From Cladophialophora immunda (taxonomy: Eukaryota > Ascomycota > Eurotiomycetes > Chaetothyriales > Herpotrichiellaceae): a DNA stretch of 64,000 nt. Positions 10,783-21,216 of this stretch are shown here, piece after piece (position 1 is the first letter of the stretch; every line of letters begins with the position of its first letter). The DNA lies in contig NW_015622548.1 of assembly GCF_000835495.1 (NCBI RefSeq), positions 62,001-126,000 on the forward strand, given 5' to 3'. A model generated the notes under the pieces. That model worked only from the letters and a program-made list of their open reading frames with translations, ran no database searches and had not been told where the DNA came from. Made by a program: the position numbers and the translations under genes.

Positions 10783-12219
10783 ATGCCCTTTCCGTTTGTG
10801 CTTTCCACCACCTCCCACATCTCCTTTCAAGCCAGCCTTATCTCATCCACCCACCCGTCCCTCCCATCCGCAACAACATCTCAACGGGCGGCTCTCCGGG
10901 CGGCTTTGAAGGCTCACAAGAGACTGTCAGCAGCAGACCAAGCCACCAATCTTTTGTCTCTAGCCTCCACGGCCCAAAGCTATATACGCTACCTCGTCAC
11001 GCTCGACGTCGCTCTCTCTGGCAAACCTGTGGCTGGTGAGGTTGTTGACATTGCACTTGCCAAAGAGCCCGAGATCGAATGGCGGCCAACCCTCGGCGCC
11101 AATGCCATCCCAGGCCGTGAGAACGAGAGGGCCAAGGGCAAGGGGCTTGACTACGAGCTTTTCTTTGTGCATCATACACTGGCGCTCATTCAGAATCTAC
11201 TCGCTCGACAGTCTCTCCTCGGGCTCTACTCTTCGGTTAATCCGACGTTAGAGCAACGGACATCACTGATCCAGGGTGCCTCTAAATGCCTCCAGACGGC
11301 ACACGCGATCCATTCCTATCTTCTGCTGAGGGCAAACTCTTCTAGCGATGGGCCTCCCTCATTCCCGCCCAGTGCGGTGGATGTGTCGGCAAGTGTGCAG
11401 TTGGCTCTGCAGCACTTGACCCATGCCGAATTTAATTTGCTCTGTGTGTTGAAGGAAGACCCGTACCCCGCAATCCTCGTTCAGTCACGGAACAAGGACG
11501 ATAAAGAGTGGATGATCAGAGCTCCACAGATCGCCAAGGTTCGGGGCCAGGTATTGACTCGGCTCTGCATCGGAGCTGCAGATCATGCTTCTGCTGCTAT
11601 TGTAGCACTGAAGGTCGAGACCACAAAGGCATCGAGAGAGCTCCTGGAATACTGTGATGGTATCCACAGGGCATCACGAGCCAAAGCTTGCAGATTCCAG
11701 GCTCTAGAGGAGGATACACATGAAGGCCAAACAGGGAAAGCAATCGCGTGGCTCAGAGCGGCCATGAATGAGCTGGGAGTTGAAATGGGGAAGGATGGTG
11801 CCAAGGCTTCGGGTCTGGGCAAACTGAAGGCGTCTTGGATTGAACGAAGAGAAGACAAACGGATCGAAAAAGGCAGCACCACGTGGGGGATGGACGGCGG
11901 TAAGCTCGAGGAAGGTCGAATCGTCGAATACCTGGATCAGAAGTTCAACAAACAAAACGATACTATCAACGTTCAGCTGATCCCGGAGTGGAAACTGTTG
12001 CTGGCCCTATTGCCCAGCGGGATGAACATGCCGGTAGCTGAGAAATGGAAGCCGGCACCGTTGGAGGAAACAGAGTTGGCGGCAATGAGGGCACCGCCAG
12101 ACCACGACGAACTGGGCGCCACAAACAGCTCAGATGAGAACGAAGATAGCATGGCGGTACCAGCAGGAGCTTTCCCTGGTACGCAACGCGATTATGGTAG
12201 TGGGACGAGTTATTATTGA
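10783..12219 (+). CDS. palC: pH-response regulator PalC (BRO1 domain)
   Basis: This single-exon gene encodes 478 residues. The N-terminus (MPFPFVLSTTSHISFQASLISSTHPSLP) and the body (RAALKAHKRL, LDYELFFVHHTLALIQNLLARQSLLGLYSS, GKAIAWLRAAMNELG) match PalC proteins, which are built around a BRO1-like helical domain. PalC/Rim23 works at the plasma membrane in the alkaline pH signalling complex, linking the ESCRT-III component Vps32 to processing of the transcription factor PacC. The C-terminal 80 residues are acidic and Ser-rich. The length is near that of Aspergillus PalC (about 500). No intron is needed. The start was chosen because the first residues already match the family. Confidence 0.9.
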   Translation: MPFPFVLSTTSHISFQASLISSTHPSLPSATTSQRAALRAALKAHKRLSAADQATNLLSLASTAQSYIRYLVTLDVALSGKPVAGEVVDIALAKEPEIEWRPTLGANAIPGRENERAKGKGLDYELFFVHHTLALIQNLLARQSLLGLYSSVNPTLEQRTSLIQGASKCLQTAHAIHSYLLLRANSSSDGPPSFPPSAVDVSASVQLALQHLTHAEFNLLCVLKEDPYPAILVQSRNKDDKEWMIRAPQIAKVRGQVLTRLCIGAADHASAAIVALKVETTKASRELLEYCDGIHRASRAKACRFQALEEDTHEGQTGKAIAWLRAAMNELGVEMGKDGAKASGLGKLKASWIERREDKRIEKGSTTWGMDGGKLEEGRIVEYLDQKFNKQNDTINVQLIPEWKLLLALLPSGMNMPVAEKWKPAPLEETELAAMRAPPDHDELGATNSSDENEDSMAVPAGAFPGTQRDYGSGTSYY

Positions 12220-13083
12220 AGCGGATAGATTCTCCAGACAGGGAAGGCTGGCACGAGACAGAACTGCACCAACGGCGTGATCAGCAAATGATAGTTCTCT
12301 TTTCGACGTCTGGAGTAATTACGCTGGCGATATGCTCTGCTGTCCACTGGACCATGTGCAATGGGCAGGAAACATCAAGACCTGACGCAGGTTTGCATGT
12401 TCATAATGTACCTAGTATGTAGGAGGTCAGGTTGCCAGCCTCGCCAGCCTCGCCAGCCTCGGCCTTGCCCCTGACTTGCCAACACCCAACCTCCACGCAC
12501 CCCTTTCTGTGTTTCAGCATCGTTTCACCCTCTGTTCCCACCACCAATCATCCTCCCAAGCAACTGACTCACAGTCACCCTCCCAGTTCACCCCGAATTC
12601 GTAGCTCGTTGCAGTCAGCCACCAGCATCTCCCTGTGGCCTGCCCGGCGACCAGCCAAACGCGCTGAGCCTGCAAAATCCCCGGCACCAGGCGCGGGGAT
12701 CTTGCACAGAATCTTGCGTGTATGCGAGTCTATGGTTGGATATGGGCGCCTCTGCGGGAGACCGTTCGGCTGCGCCTGTACAACGGTTCGGGAGATGGCG
12801 TGATGAGGTCGTGACCACTGGCCCTCGTCTCTACGCGCTGGTCGTCGTGGTGCTGATGATGATGCAGATGGCGGCGTCCGGGTGACGGCTATGGTGAGTG
12901 ACTTCGTCCTTGTCCCCTGTCAAGGAGAGCTCCGCGAGATACAAGGTAAAGGAGATGCATCTATTTCTCCTCGCAACTGCATATATCAACGCGCCGTCAG
13001 TGTCGCGGAACTGCTCTTGACGGCTTTGGCTCAAGTGGGTGTAATTGTCTTCGACCTGGGCAGGACACATAGCAAGAAGAACG
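12220..13083. other. intergenic, no supported gene
   Basis: It holds a perfect 3 x 9 bp tandem repeat at 12434-12460 and a long C/T-rich stretch (about 12470-12640). Small open frames here have no motifs. It probably contains the palC 3' region and the promoter of the secreted protein gene. Confidence 0.5.
12434..12460. repeat. tandem repeat, 3 x 9 bp
   Basis: Three uninterrupted copies of GCCAGCCTC are present, about 215 bp downstream of the palC stop codon. Confidence 0.9.
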
Positions 13084-13974
13084 ATGATGATCCCGCTATT
13101 TCTCTTCGGCATCATGACCGCAATCCTCGCTCATATAAGATCAATCTCGGCGTTGCCCTTGCCAGACCCAATATTACCGAAAATCACCATCAGGCATGAC
13201 TTCTCATCACAAGCGCCCAGCGAGACTGGCCTGGCGATCAAAGGACATTTCGTGAGAGCCACAGGAACTCACGGCAAACGACAACCAGCGTCGCCGTCAG
13301 AGGACATCAAGATAGCACCACCCTCGACTCCCAATATGCGAAGGCCAACTCAAGACATTCAATCCCAACCGTTCCACAAGAGAGGCAAAGGGCGCCGTCC
13401 CAGGGCGAGATTTCACCCTCTCGACACGGATAATAGCACGAGCGCCAGCAGCCCCCAAATATCACAGGTCCCATCTCTGTCTCCTATGCTGTCAAATTCG
13501 ACCGGCAGCCTCAACTTCAGCTCCCCGAGCTCGCAGGAATCCTCCGTGGATGGTTCTAGCGGCATGCTGACTTTCGCGGTCACCGGGACTGCCACCGCAC
13601 TGTCAACCGCGACATCCCCACCGGGTATTATCACAGACACATCGCCGCCCCTCGTACCGGCAAACTCGACCCTGCTGGCTGCCTGGATTCGGACCCTACC
13701 TCCAACCACGGCGCTATCTACACTTGTCCCGCCTGTTCCTGAGCCTCGGCCGAATCTGGTCACGCAATCATGGTTCTCCGGCACGACACCAACGCCTATA
13801 ACGAGCCAGAGTGCGGCTGGAACTTCGGTCCCCAGCCAAAGCGGGAACGCCAGCTGCCCCTTTCAAGCATCCGGGATTGCCCCGACTCCGGATGCGGACA
13901 CGACACCCGATCCGAGTTTCCCAGTGATCGTGACGGTCTTCCCTGTCTCGACGAGTTCTTCTGCCGTGGTGTGA
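13084..13974 (+). CDS. secreted Ser/Thr/Pro-rich protein, unknown function
   Basis: The first ATG of this frame is at 13084; it gives 296 residues. The start MMIPLFLFGIMTAILAHIRSISALP is a good signal peptide with a likely cut after Ala near residue 24. Downstream are dibasic sites (HGKRQP, HKRGKGRRPR) that would suit Kex2-type processing, several N-glycosylation sequons (NSTSAS, SNSTGS, ANSTLL, NASCP) and long Ser/Thr/Pro-rich stretches typical of O-glycosylated wall or secreted proteins. Only one Cys follows the signal peptide. No clear GPI signal is seen, although the C-terminus (VIVTVFPVSTSSSAVV) is mildly hydrophobic. Function is unknown; low-complexity composition makes the gene call less certain. 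Confidence 0.6.
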   Translation: MMIPLFLFGIMTAILAHIRSISALPLPDPILPKITIRHDFSSQAPSETGLAIKGHFVRATGTHGKRQPASPSEDIKIAPPSTPNMRRPTQDIQSQPFHKRGKGRRPRARFHPLDTDNSTSASSPQISQVPSLSPMLSNSTGSLNFSSPSSQESSVDGSSGMLTFAVTGTATALSTATSPPGIITDTSPPLVPANSTLLAAWIRTLPPTTALSTLVPPVPEPRPNLVTQSWFSGTTPTPITSQSAAGTSVPSQSGNASCPFQASGIAPTPDADTTPDPSFPVIVTVFPVSTSSSAVV

Positions 13975-14743
13975 ACGAGCCTTCGGATGAGATCGATGTT
14001 TCTTGCCAGCCCGTCTTGTGAGGCGGCCAACATACCGACGGCGGCATATGAGCTACGGCAGGCTGGGACTACATTAAAGATGGCCTTGTGGCGGCCTCCT
14101 CGCAGGGCACGCACGATCAAGCAGGACATAGATCAAGGCCGCCTGTCTTTTCTTATTTCGTTGGTTATTGAGGGAGTCTTCCTGCCAATGTTTGTGGACT
14201 ACAGCACAACCAAAGTCAGTGCTTGATCGGGCTTGAAGCCTCTACGAACTTGATGATCCAATTCCCTCGTTCGATCCAGAGCGACTAGGCATGTCCTTCC
14301 ACTGGAGAAGAGTAGAGGATGATAATTGTCTTGAGGGCAGCCGGTTAGAATGGTTTAGATAGACAAGTTTGGTCACTGCAAAATGCCGTCACTACAATCC
14401 CAGAGTATATACAGTGGCCATATGCTCCCCCCTTCCCTCAAGACAAGGCACATGACCATTTCCCTCCAACCCCTTGTCCAATGCTCGATATGAGGTCTTC
14501 GTAACAGTGGTGGTATGATCAATTTACAGGCCAGTCCCTCTGCACTGGGGGTGCCCAAAGTCTGAGCTGGATACATAGATACATAAACACGTGAGAGTCT
14601 ATGAAACTCGCGTCGAGGGGAGACTCTTCTTGCCGCAGAGGAGAAGAGGATCGATCCGTCAACAATGCTTGCTCCTTGTCGAAGCAGCCACAGTAATCCA
14701 CACGATTTGTTGCAGGTCCTTACTTCTTCCACGCACTCCTGCA
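13975..14743. other. intergenic between convergent genes
   Basis: No motif-bearing frame is visible. It contains the 3' regions of the secreted protein gene and dnm1. Confidence 0.5.
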
Positions 14744-17221
14744 CTACAACACCTCCCCAACAATCTTCGCGGCCTCCTTATATGTTGCCAGCAGCTTCTC
14801 GCACTTTTCCCTCTCCTTCTTGATCCCATCATCCTCGTACAGTAGCTCGCCAAATAGATCCTCCTTGTACAGCTCGCTGACCAGACGATTTTGCACTTCA
14901 TCCCTCGAATGGTTTACGAGTAAGTGCATAATGGCTTTCGGCACTTGATCGGCAATGGTTTCGCGGACAATATTGAAATAGCTGGAGATGAGACGGCGAA
15001 TGAGCTCGGTTTCCAAGGCCTCGCGTTCCGTCAGAGCAGGTTCTGCATTTTGTTCAGGCTATAAAATATCCATATTAGCAAATGACATGAAAAGACGCAG
15101 ACAAGGTTCACGTACGAATAGTAAGCTCGAATCGCCATATTCGGACCCGGGTGCATAATCGTCATGCAGCGCCGGCGGGTACACTGGCGATCGATCTGTA
15201 AAGCTTCCACGGTCCATTCGACGCATGCTCTGGGCGAAGCTCGGGTCGACGCTGTGGCTGACATGTCTTTGCGCCACGGAGGCAGACGATGGAACAACAG
15301 CAGGGCTGCCCTGTAGCGAGGCACCTGGTAGCCCGCCTTCCTTTCCAAAGAAGTAATTGAGGAATGAGTCCCTGGCTGCGCCTGCTGACCCTGCAGCCGC
15401 GGAGATGCTGCCTATGCCGTTCTCGCGCTCGCGAGTCACAGCGGGTGACATGCTGCGGCTCAGGGTCGGGTGTTTCCGGTTTGGCAACGAGGTAGGCTTG
15501 TCTTCTTGTTCAGCGTCTTCTTCATCTGGTGTGGCGGCGCCATTAACGCCTAACTGCTTCATGCGCTGCTTCTCACGTTTTCGTCTCTCTTCGGCTTGTG
15601 CTAGTTTCTTGTCCTTCTCGTTCTTGCTTGCAATGACAGAAGACATGGCTGCGGCTGCTCCAAGGAAATTCGGATGGTTTGTGTTGATGTACGCGCGTTG
15701 GATGGCGATCAGTGACTCAACGTAATTTGAACAGGGACCGAGTCGCTCTCGCAACAGGTCCGAGACGACCTCGATAAGCTTGCCCTGTAACCTGGGAAAT
15801 CTGGACAGCTCTGTAGATCCGCATGTATGGCATATTTTGATCAGCTCCTCATAGACTAATTCCACGCACCGCTGACTGGGAATTTCCAGCAGCTTGATTT
15901 GTGGTTTCACGAGCAGGTCAAAGGCAAGCTCGGGAACAAAAAGACTTGGTCGCGGCCCGGTGGAGTTTCGAATGGCGGTTCGGATATCGAGAACAGACAG
16001 GTTGTGCGTGGGATCGATAGTTTCTAGAGAGTTGCCAAATACTGAGTTGAAGATATAGTAAATCCTGGCACCACCACAAAGCTCTTTTGTGGATATTTCT
16101 GAAGATGTGCCGTCGATAGAAGAGATGAAAGACGTCGCGAAGCGCGTCATGAGTTGAAGGATCAATGATCCGCGATGCTCCTTGCCGCTGAACTGCTTGC
16201 TCCCATAAGAGGCCAGCTCTTGCTGTGTCTGGCCCATCAAAGTGTTCAACCGCGCCTTGATGTCTGGTAATCGATCGCGGATGTGGCCCATGAGAGTCGT
16301 GTTCAATGTTTTTGCTAGGTATTGTGTTCCACATCTTGTGGCCATATTCCGATAGGCGGGATGGTGTCTGAAAAATTCCGCCTCTGATCTGAGAGCTTCG
16401 GACATGGGTTTGTTGGTTTGGATATCTTGTTGCGATCGGTTGACAACGCCAATGAATCCAAGCTTCAGCGGATAGACGCGACCAGACAGGATATCCAAGG
16501 CGTTTGTGCCATGATCCATCAAATCCAATTTTGTCAGGACACCAATGGTCCTTCTTCCCATGGGGTCAACATGCCGAGCGAGCTTCAGGGCTTCTGAGTT
16601 GACAATATCGACGTTGGCAGGAGAAACGGCGAGGATGATGCTGTTGGGTTTGGCAATGTATTCGGATATGAGGGTTCTTGTCTGCTTCTCAATGTCCGAG
16701 GGCTGGTCGCCTATAGGGACTTTAGTCAACCCAGGCAGATCGACCAAGGTGAGATTGAGGACATGTGGAGAAAAGATCTTGAGGTTAATGGGCTGTCTGT
16801 TGATGCCCTTGTTGTTGCCCGCTATCCTCGCCGTCTCGTTTTCGATCTCGGCGCGGACTTGGTTGAAATCAGTGAACTTGCGACCAGGGATATGGTGAAA
16901 CTCTGCCCACTCCCCGTGTTCTGCCACGCTGGCTGCCGTATGGGGAACGTGCACATCGCCATTGCCGTTGGTATCTGAGTCATCATCTTCTGGAGGGATG
17001 TTGATGAGCTGCAATATCAGCGGCCGACGAGTTACAATGCCACTTCCACGGGGAAGAAAATCCCGGCCCACAATGTTTTCCAGCACAGAGGATTTCCCCG
17101 AGGACTGCGAACCGACCACGACTATCTGGGGGAGATCGAGGGAGTCATTGCCGATAGTGTTGAAGACGAGGTCTTGGAGCTTGTTGACTGTGCGGAGGAG
17201 GTCATCGCCGAGGGTTGTCAT
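14744..17221 (-). CDS. dnm1: dynamin-related GTPase for mitochondrial/peroxisomal fission
   Basis: Two exons (17221-15116 and 15058-14744) are split by a 57-nt intron (GTACGT...ATAG). They join to 806 residues. The GTPase domain shows GSQSSGKS (37-44), DLPG (161-164), TKLD (230-233) and NRSQ (261-264). The middle domain has GTSSEISTKELCGGARIYYIFN and the family hallmark RTAIRNSTGPRPSLFVPE. A variable charged insert (about 540-700) contains DSFLNYFFGKEGG, and the GTPase effector domain ends the protein (TEREALETELIRRLISSYFNIVRE...). The insert after INIPPEDDDSD, the EWAEFHHIPG phrase and the NYFFGK motif fit Dnm1 rather than Vps1. By family it assembles as helices around mitochondria and peroxisomes and drives scission. 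Confidence in identity is high. Confidence 0.95.
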
Positions 17222-17974
17222 TGTCGATGACCGTGTCGCAAGTGGTTAGGAGAGGTGTTTCAGAGGAGAGACGTAGGTTGTAAGTAAAAACAGATGGTTG
17301 CCCTGGGTGGTGACCAAGCGACAGGCTGTAACAGAGAAGGCAGCAAGGTGACAGAGGGAGAGAGTGTGGTGAGGCTTTGGGTCAGATGGCCACCAACAGG
17401 CACATGTTTACTGCTGGCGTATATTGGGGGAGGAGGATACAGAGCACAACTTTGCAGATGCAGCGAGGAACGCGGCGAAAGCGGGTCGCAGGCGCAGGCG
17501 CAGGCGTAGGAGATGCGAGGATGGCATTTCTGCTGGGGCCTCCAGAGAAAGCAGGTTTCGCGGAGGACGTGAGGGATACTATATGTAATGACAGCAGGAC
17601 CTGAGGCTGTTGATTGAGGGAAATTGTATATGGACCTCACTAAATAGCTTGTCAGACTTAAAAGATTATATGGTGCCTGCGCTGCTTGGGCTCTGACGTC
17701 GTGCCCTGACAGACCCTGGTCCGAGAACCTGTTCGGTGGCTGCAGGTGGCTGAAGACGGCCTTGCAATCATCTCTACTGTATGGGCAGGAAAGTATCTAG
17801 TCGAAGCAACGCAAGAGGCGGGGTCAATATTACGACATGCACCATGACAACAAGGTCATTCACTCTGGATGAAGCTCTACAGGGCTCGGAACACAACCCC
17901 ATTAACTCAGGTTGTTCCCAATATCCCAACACCTCGCTATTGTCGTCGCTATCGCCGTCACCACCGATACAGCC
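17222..17974. other. intergenic between divergent genes
   Basis: Shared upstream region of dnm1 (minus) and the PEBP-like gene (plus). A short hexamer run (GCAGGC and variants) lies near 17489-17508. No gene is supported. Confidence 0.5.
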
Positions 17975-18706
17975 ATGCGTGCCACATCTAGCTTCACGAT
18001 AGCCATTACCGGCCTTCTGTTGGCAAACCAAGGTTCAACATACCCGATCGACAACGACGTCCAACTTCCCTTCAACGAGGGAGAACTTCAGCAGCCTTTC
18101 TCCGATGGCTCGTATTCCTTCTTTTCGACCATTAGAGACGTCCTAGTTGATCACGAAATCATCGGCGACGTCCTTGACGACTTTGAACCCTCCTACTACC
18201 TCGACATCAGCTACCCGAATTCCCACGAGACTGTCCTCTTGGGAAACGACATCCCCGTCGACTCAGTATCGAACCGACCCGTCTTCACCTTCCACTCCAT
18301 AAATTCTCCATCCAACACGGACGGAGGCAAGAAGTCTACCTTCACCCTCGTCTTGACGGATCCTGATGCCAAGTCTCGCGACAATCCAAAGTGGTCTGAA
18401 ATGTGTCACTGGATCCTCACCAACTTGACCACCCCGATCCCAGTGCCTCCCGCGGTGTTCCAGGTCATGAAAGCCAAACCCGGTGAGCTCGAGGAATATC
18501 TTTCGCCGGGTCCACCCCCAAAAACGGGCGCGCATCGATATGTTTTCGTCTTGTTGGAAGGCGAAACTTCGACCCTGAAGGCGCCAGCCGACAGAAAGCA
18601 CTGGGGCTATGGCAAGCCCAGACACGGGGTGCGGAACTGGGCAAAGGAAAACGATTTGACTGTTGTGGGCGCGAACTTCTTCTATGCTCAAAATGAGGAG
18701 CAATAG
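17975..18706 (+). CDS. secreted PEBP-like protein
   Basis: The frame opens upstream, but the first ATG is at 17975 and gives 243 residues. MRATSSFTIAITGLLLANQGSTYP is a probable signal peptide. The body carries the phosphatidylethanolamine-binding protein signatures: TLVLTDPDAKSRDNPKWSEMCHWILTNL (DPD motif) and SPGPPPKTGAHRYVFVLLE (GPPP..G.HRY motif). PEBP proteins bind anionic ligands; fungal members range from carboxypeptidase Y inhibitor-like to secreted proteins of unknown role. The signal peptide suggests export or vacuolar routing. No intron is required. The specific function is not deducible. Confidence 0.88.
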   Translation: MRATSSFTIAITGLLLANQGSTYPIDNDVQLPFNEGELQQPFSDGSYSFFSTIRDVLVDHEIIGDVLDDFEPSYYLDISYPNSHETVLLGNDIPVDSVSNRPVFTFHSINSPSNTDGGKKSTFTLVLTDPDAKSRDNPKWSEMCHWILTNLTTPIPVPPAVFQVMKAKPGELEEYLSPGPPPKTGAHRYVFVLLEGETSTLKAPADRKHWGYGKPRHGVRNWAKENDLTVVGANFFYAQNEEQ

Positions 18707-18743
18707 TGGAAATGGGCCTGGTTTCCAGAAACCAACAATTTCT

Positions 18744-20075
18744 TCATGTCCGAGCTTCCTTAAAAAGCCGTATCGCTGCAAAACCTCTCCACACCTCGTC
18801 CATAGCGTCCTTTCCCTGCTTCAAGTGCTTCTCAGCTGCCCCCAAGGAAGCCACATCGGCCGCCTCGGCTGCAAACATCCACGCTTCAAGTCGTGTCGAC
18901 ACTTCGTCCTGCGTCTCCGTTCCAGTATCCTTATTTTGCTTGTCGCCAAAAGTGGATCTAGCGTGCACGAAGCGTCCGGAGCCAGCAAGGAGCGGAAAGG
19001 CTTGGAGGAGCTGGCTTTCATCGCTGTGTCTGTCAAGCATGTTGATTGTAGTGGCGGATTCTTTGCGCAGCTGTTCGTCCATCAGCGTGAGGTGGGAGGA
19101 CGACATTCTCTGTTGCTGTAGAGATGGGAGTAAACATTTTTCCACCGTATTTGTAAGATCAGTGGCTCGAGGCTTTAATGGTTGCTCCACTGACTTGTTG
19201 CCTCCTGGGCTTTGCGACTCTTTCTCGGGTAGAGGTGATCTCAAATCGGTGGCAGCAGAGAGGAGCCGTCTCCGCGCCTCGACATACTGATCGTATTGAA
19301 TGCCAATCTGCTTGTCCCAGTCTTCCCCATCCAGAAGCGTGCCGTCTACGGCCTGATCGTTCAGGGCATCAGGACCTTCTTGACATCTGTCCAGGGACTC
19401 TTGCAGCCAAGTAGTCAGGATCTGTCTCACCACAGACATTGCAGCAAGATGCCGCTCAGCAGGTGCCTTTCCTGGCTCTGCAGTGCTGGATTTAGCACCG
19501 TCTAACAGCGCCCTCTGTTGCGTGGCTTCGTGTCTAGCATGAACCACGGCCACCTCGAGAGCTTGGATGGACTGCGTGATCGACCTCGCAGGTTCCCCCT
19601 GCCCATTCTCGGAAGAAAAAGTAGCGGGCGCGGGTTCGACGGTGGAGGTCCCCAGTTGGACGGATGCAACACTGGACGACGACGATAGGATGGCGTCCAT
19701 TTCATCTTGTAGAATTGTCAATTGGGCATTCGTCTTTCTCAGCCGTAATAGGTCAAGGTGCTGATCAAGGAATGGCGCCTTGTCGGCTGCGGGTTGGGTC
19801 GATAAATTCGTCTCATGGGCCTGCAAAGAGGCAGAACCAGCAGCGTCCGCGTAACGGCGCCTTGCTGCGGCATTCGCTCGAACAGCTTCGAGATACTCGG
19901 CCTTCAGGTTGTCATCGAGTTGCTGTTGGTTTTGTTCGTCACTTGCTGCATCGGCGCGGAAGAGATGTTTCCGAATGTCTTCTTCCTCGTGTGTGAGATG
20001 GTTATATTGATCAAATGCCGTAGCGATTTCCTGGAGCAGTGCGGTATCATCCAGCTTCTTTTCCGTCATGACCAT
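18744..20075 (-). CDS. coiled-coil protein, unknown function
   Basis: The first ATG in this open frame is at 20075 (MVMTEKKLDDTALLQEIATA), giving 443 residues; a second Met two residues on is an alternative. The protein is helical and charged throughout, with likely coiled coils at about 15-80 (HEEEDIRKHLF... LKAEYLEAVRANAAARRRY), 105-130 and 330-380. There is no signal peptide, membrane segment or known catalytic motif. The phrase VRQILTTWLQESLDRCQEG and the C-terminal WMFAAEAADVASLGAAEKHLKQGKDAMDEVWRG could suit a structural subunit of a complex. The 3' ends of this gene and the PEBP-like gene are only about 40 bp apart, so transcripts may overlap. Confidence 0.72.
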   Translation of the reverse strand: MVMTEKKLDDTALLQEIATAFDQYNHLTHEEEDIRKHLFRADAASDEQNQQQLDDNLKAEYLEAVRANAAARRRYADAAGSASLQAHETNLSTQPAADKAPFLDQHLDLLRLRKTNAQLTILQDEMDAILSSSSSVASVQLGTSTVEPAPATFSSENGQGEPARSITQSIQALEVAVVHARHEATQQRALLDGAKSSTAEPGKAPAERHLAAMSVVRQILTTWLQESLDRCQEGPDALNDQAVDGTLLDGEDWDKQIGIQYDQYVEARRRLLSAATDLRSPLPEKESQSPGGNKSVEQPLKPRATDLTNTVEKCLLPSLQQQRMSSSHLTLMDEQLRKESATTINMLDRHSDESQLLQAFPLLAGSGRFVHARSTFGDKQNKDTGTETQDEVSTRLEAWMFAAEAADVASLGAAEKHLKQGKDAMDEVWRGFAAIRLFKEART

Positions 20076-21216
20076 GAAGTAAACTGGCGAGGCGATGTCC
20101 AAACAAGTGGCTTTATCTGAATAGAAAAAGGTCTGTGGTGTGTTATTATTACTCCGACTTATTAGCCCCGAAAGCAATTCTCATTGATAACAGTATTTAG
20201 TGTACCCTCAGACATGATAATATCCCTATCCTCATTGACAATTTAGCTACATCCTGAGATGGCGTCTATTCGGTGCTAGACTATGCCAATGATTTCTGAA
20301 GAAGTCTTGATGTACACATATCTAGAGATGACCTATCAATGGACAGGCCATGATATCCTGAAAAGGACTCTCAAGGCACGTACCGTCCAAGATCGAGAGT
20401 CTTCTCGTCTAGAGAGCTTATCATGAACCATGAAATGTTACGATAATAGCCGAGGAAGGCCAGACTATAGAACATGCAGAATTCGTTGGATTGCACCCAG
20501 ATGGACTGCCTATAGGCTTTCGGACAGCAAGCAAATCTGGGTCTTCACGAGTGCTCGCTCTTGCAACTCCGAATTCCGAGTAGAGACACTGTGAGATCAA
20601 TCGAAGCACAGACAACAATGTCTCACGATGTCCTAACTCCTCGTGTGCTGTGGGAGGAGTATAGGTCCTGATCAGGTCTTCGAGAGCTTTGAGAACAGCA
20701 TCGTCCCAGCTGCGGCGACACACCCAGTCGAGTCAGGAGCCAAGTGGGATAAAGGACTTGATCTTGCCCGAGGCTCTGTTCTCCCCCGTGGACGAGGATC
20801 GCGCGTCTCGGTCCTCTTCGGCTTGAACTGGCGCTCTGGCAACGATCAGAGGAAGGTGGAATCTCGTAGCAAGGCTTGTCGACGCCGCTCTCAGCTTCGA
20901 TATCCCCAATTGAGAAAGGAGTCTTGGATATGCAGCGAGAGAATACCTTCAAATTCAACTCCTCAAGGACGACTCCCTCGCTTCCGATGAGTGGGTACAT
21001 GATGCAAAATAAGGCAGTTCATTTCTAGTATCCGGTGTTGGTGTCGCATTCGAAGGAACCCGGTATCCCCTCTAAAGCGGAGTGGATGTCCGGACATTGT
21101 TTGATCTGGCACTGGACGGTTTGTGATGACCAACGCTCCCGGCAAAGATTCATCCCTCACATCTCCACGATTGTGTTATGCAGCATTCATACGCTGGTCC
21201 AGCTGCGGCGTGTCGT
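20076..21216. other. intergenic, possible unproven minus-strand exons
   Basis: Between the coiled-coil gene and sec72 (both minus), two minus-strand frames deserve mention. One, 21000-20623, starts with an ATG (MYPLIGSEGVVLEEL). The other, around 20720-20421, reads as an amphipathic helical stretch (DDAVLKALEDLIRTYTPPTA). A plausible 53-nt intron would separate them, but the phases do not match in the simple joins I tried. I therefore do not call a gene. Confidence 0.35.
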
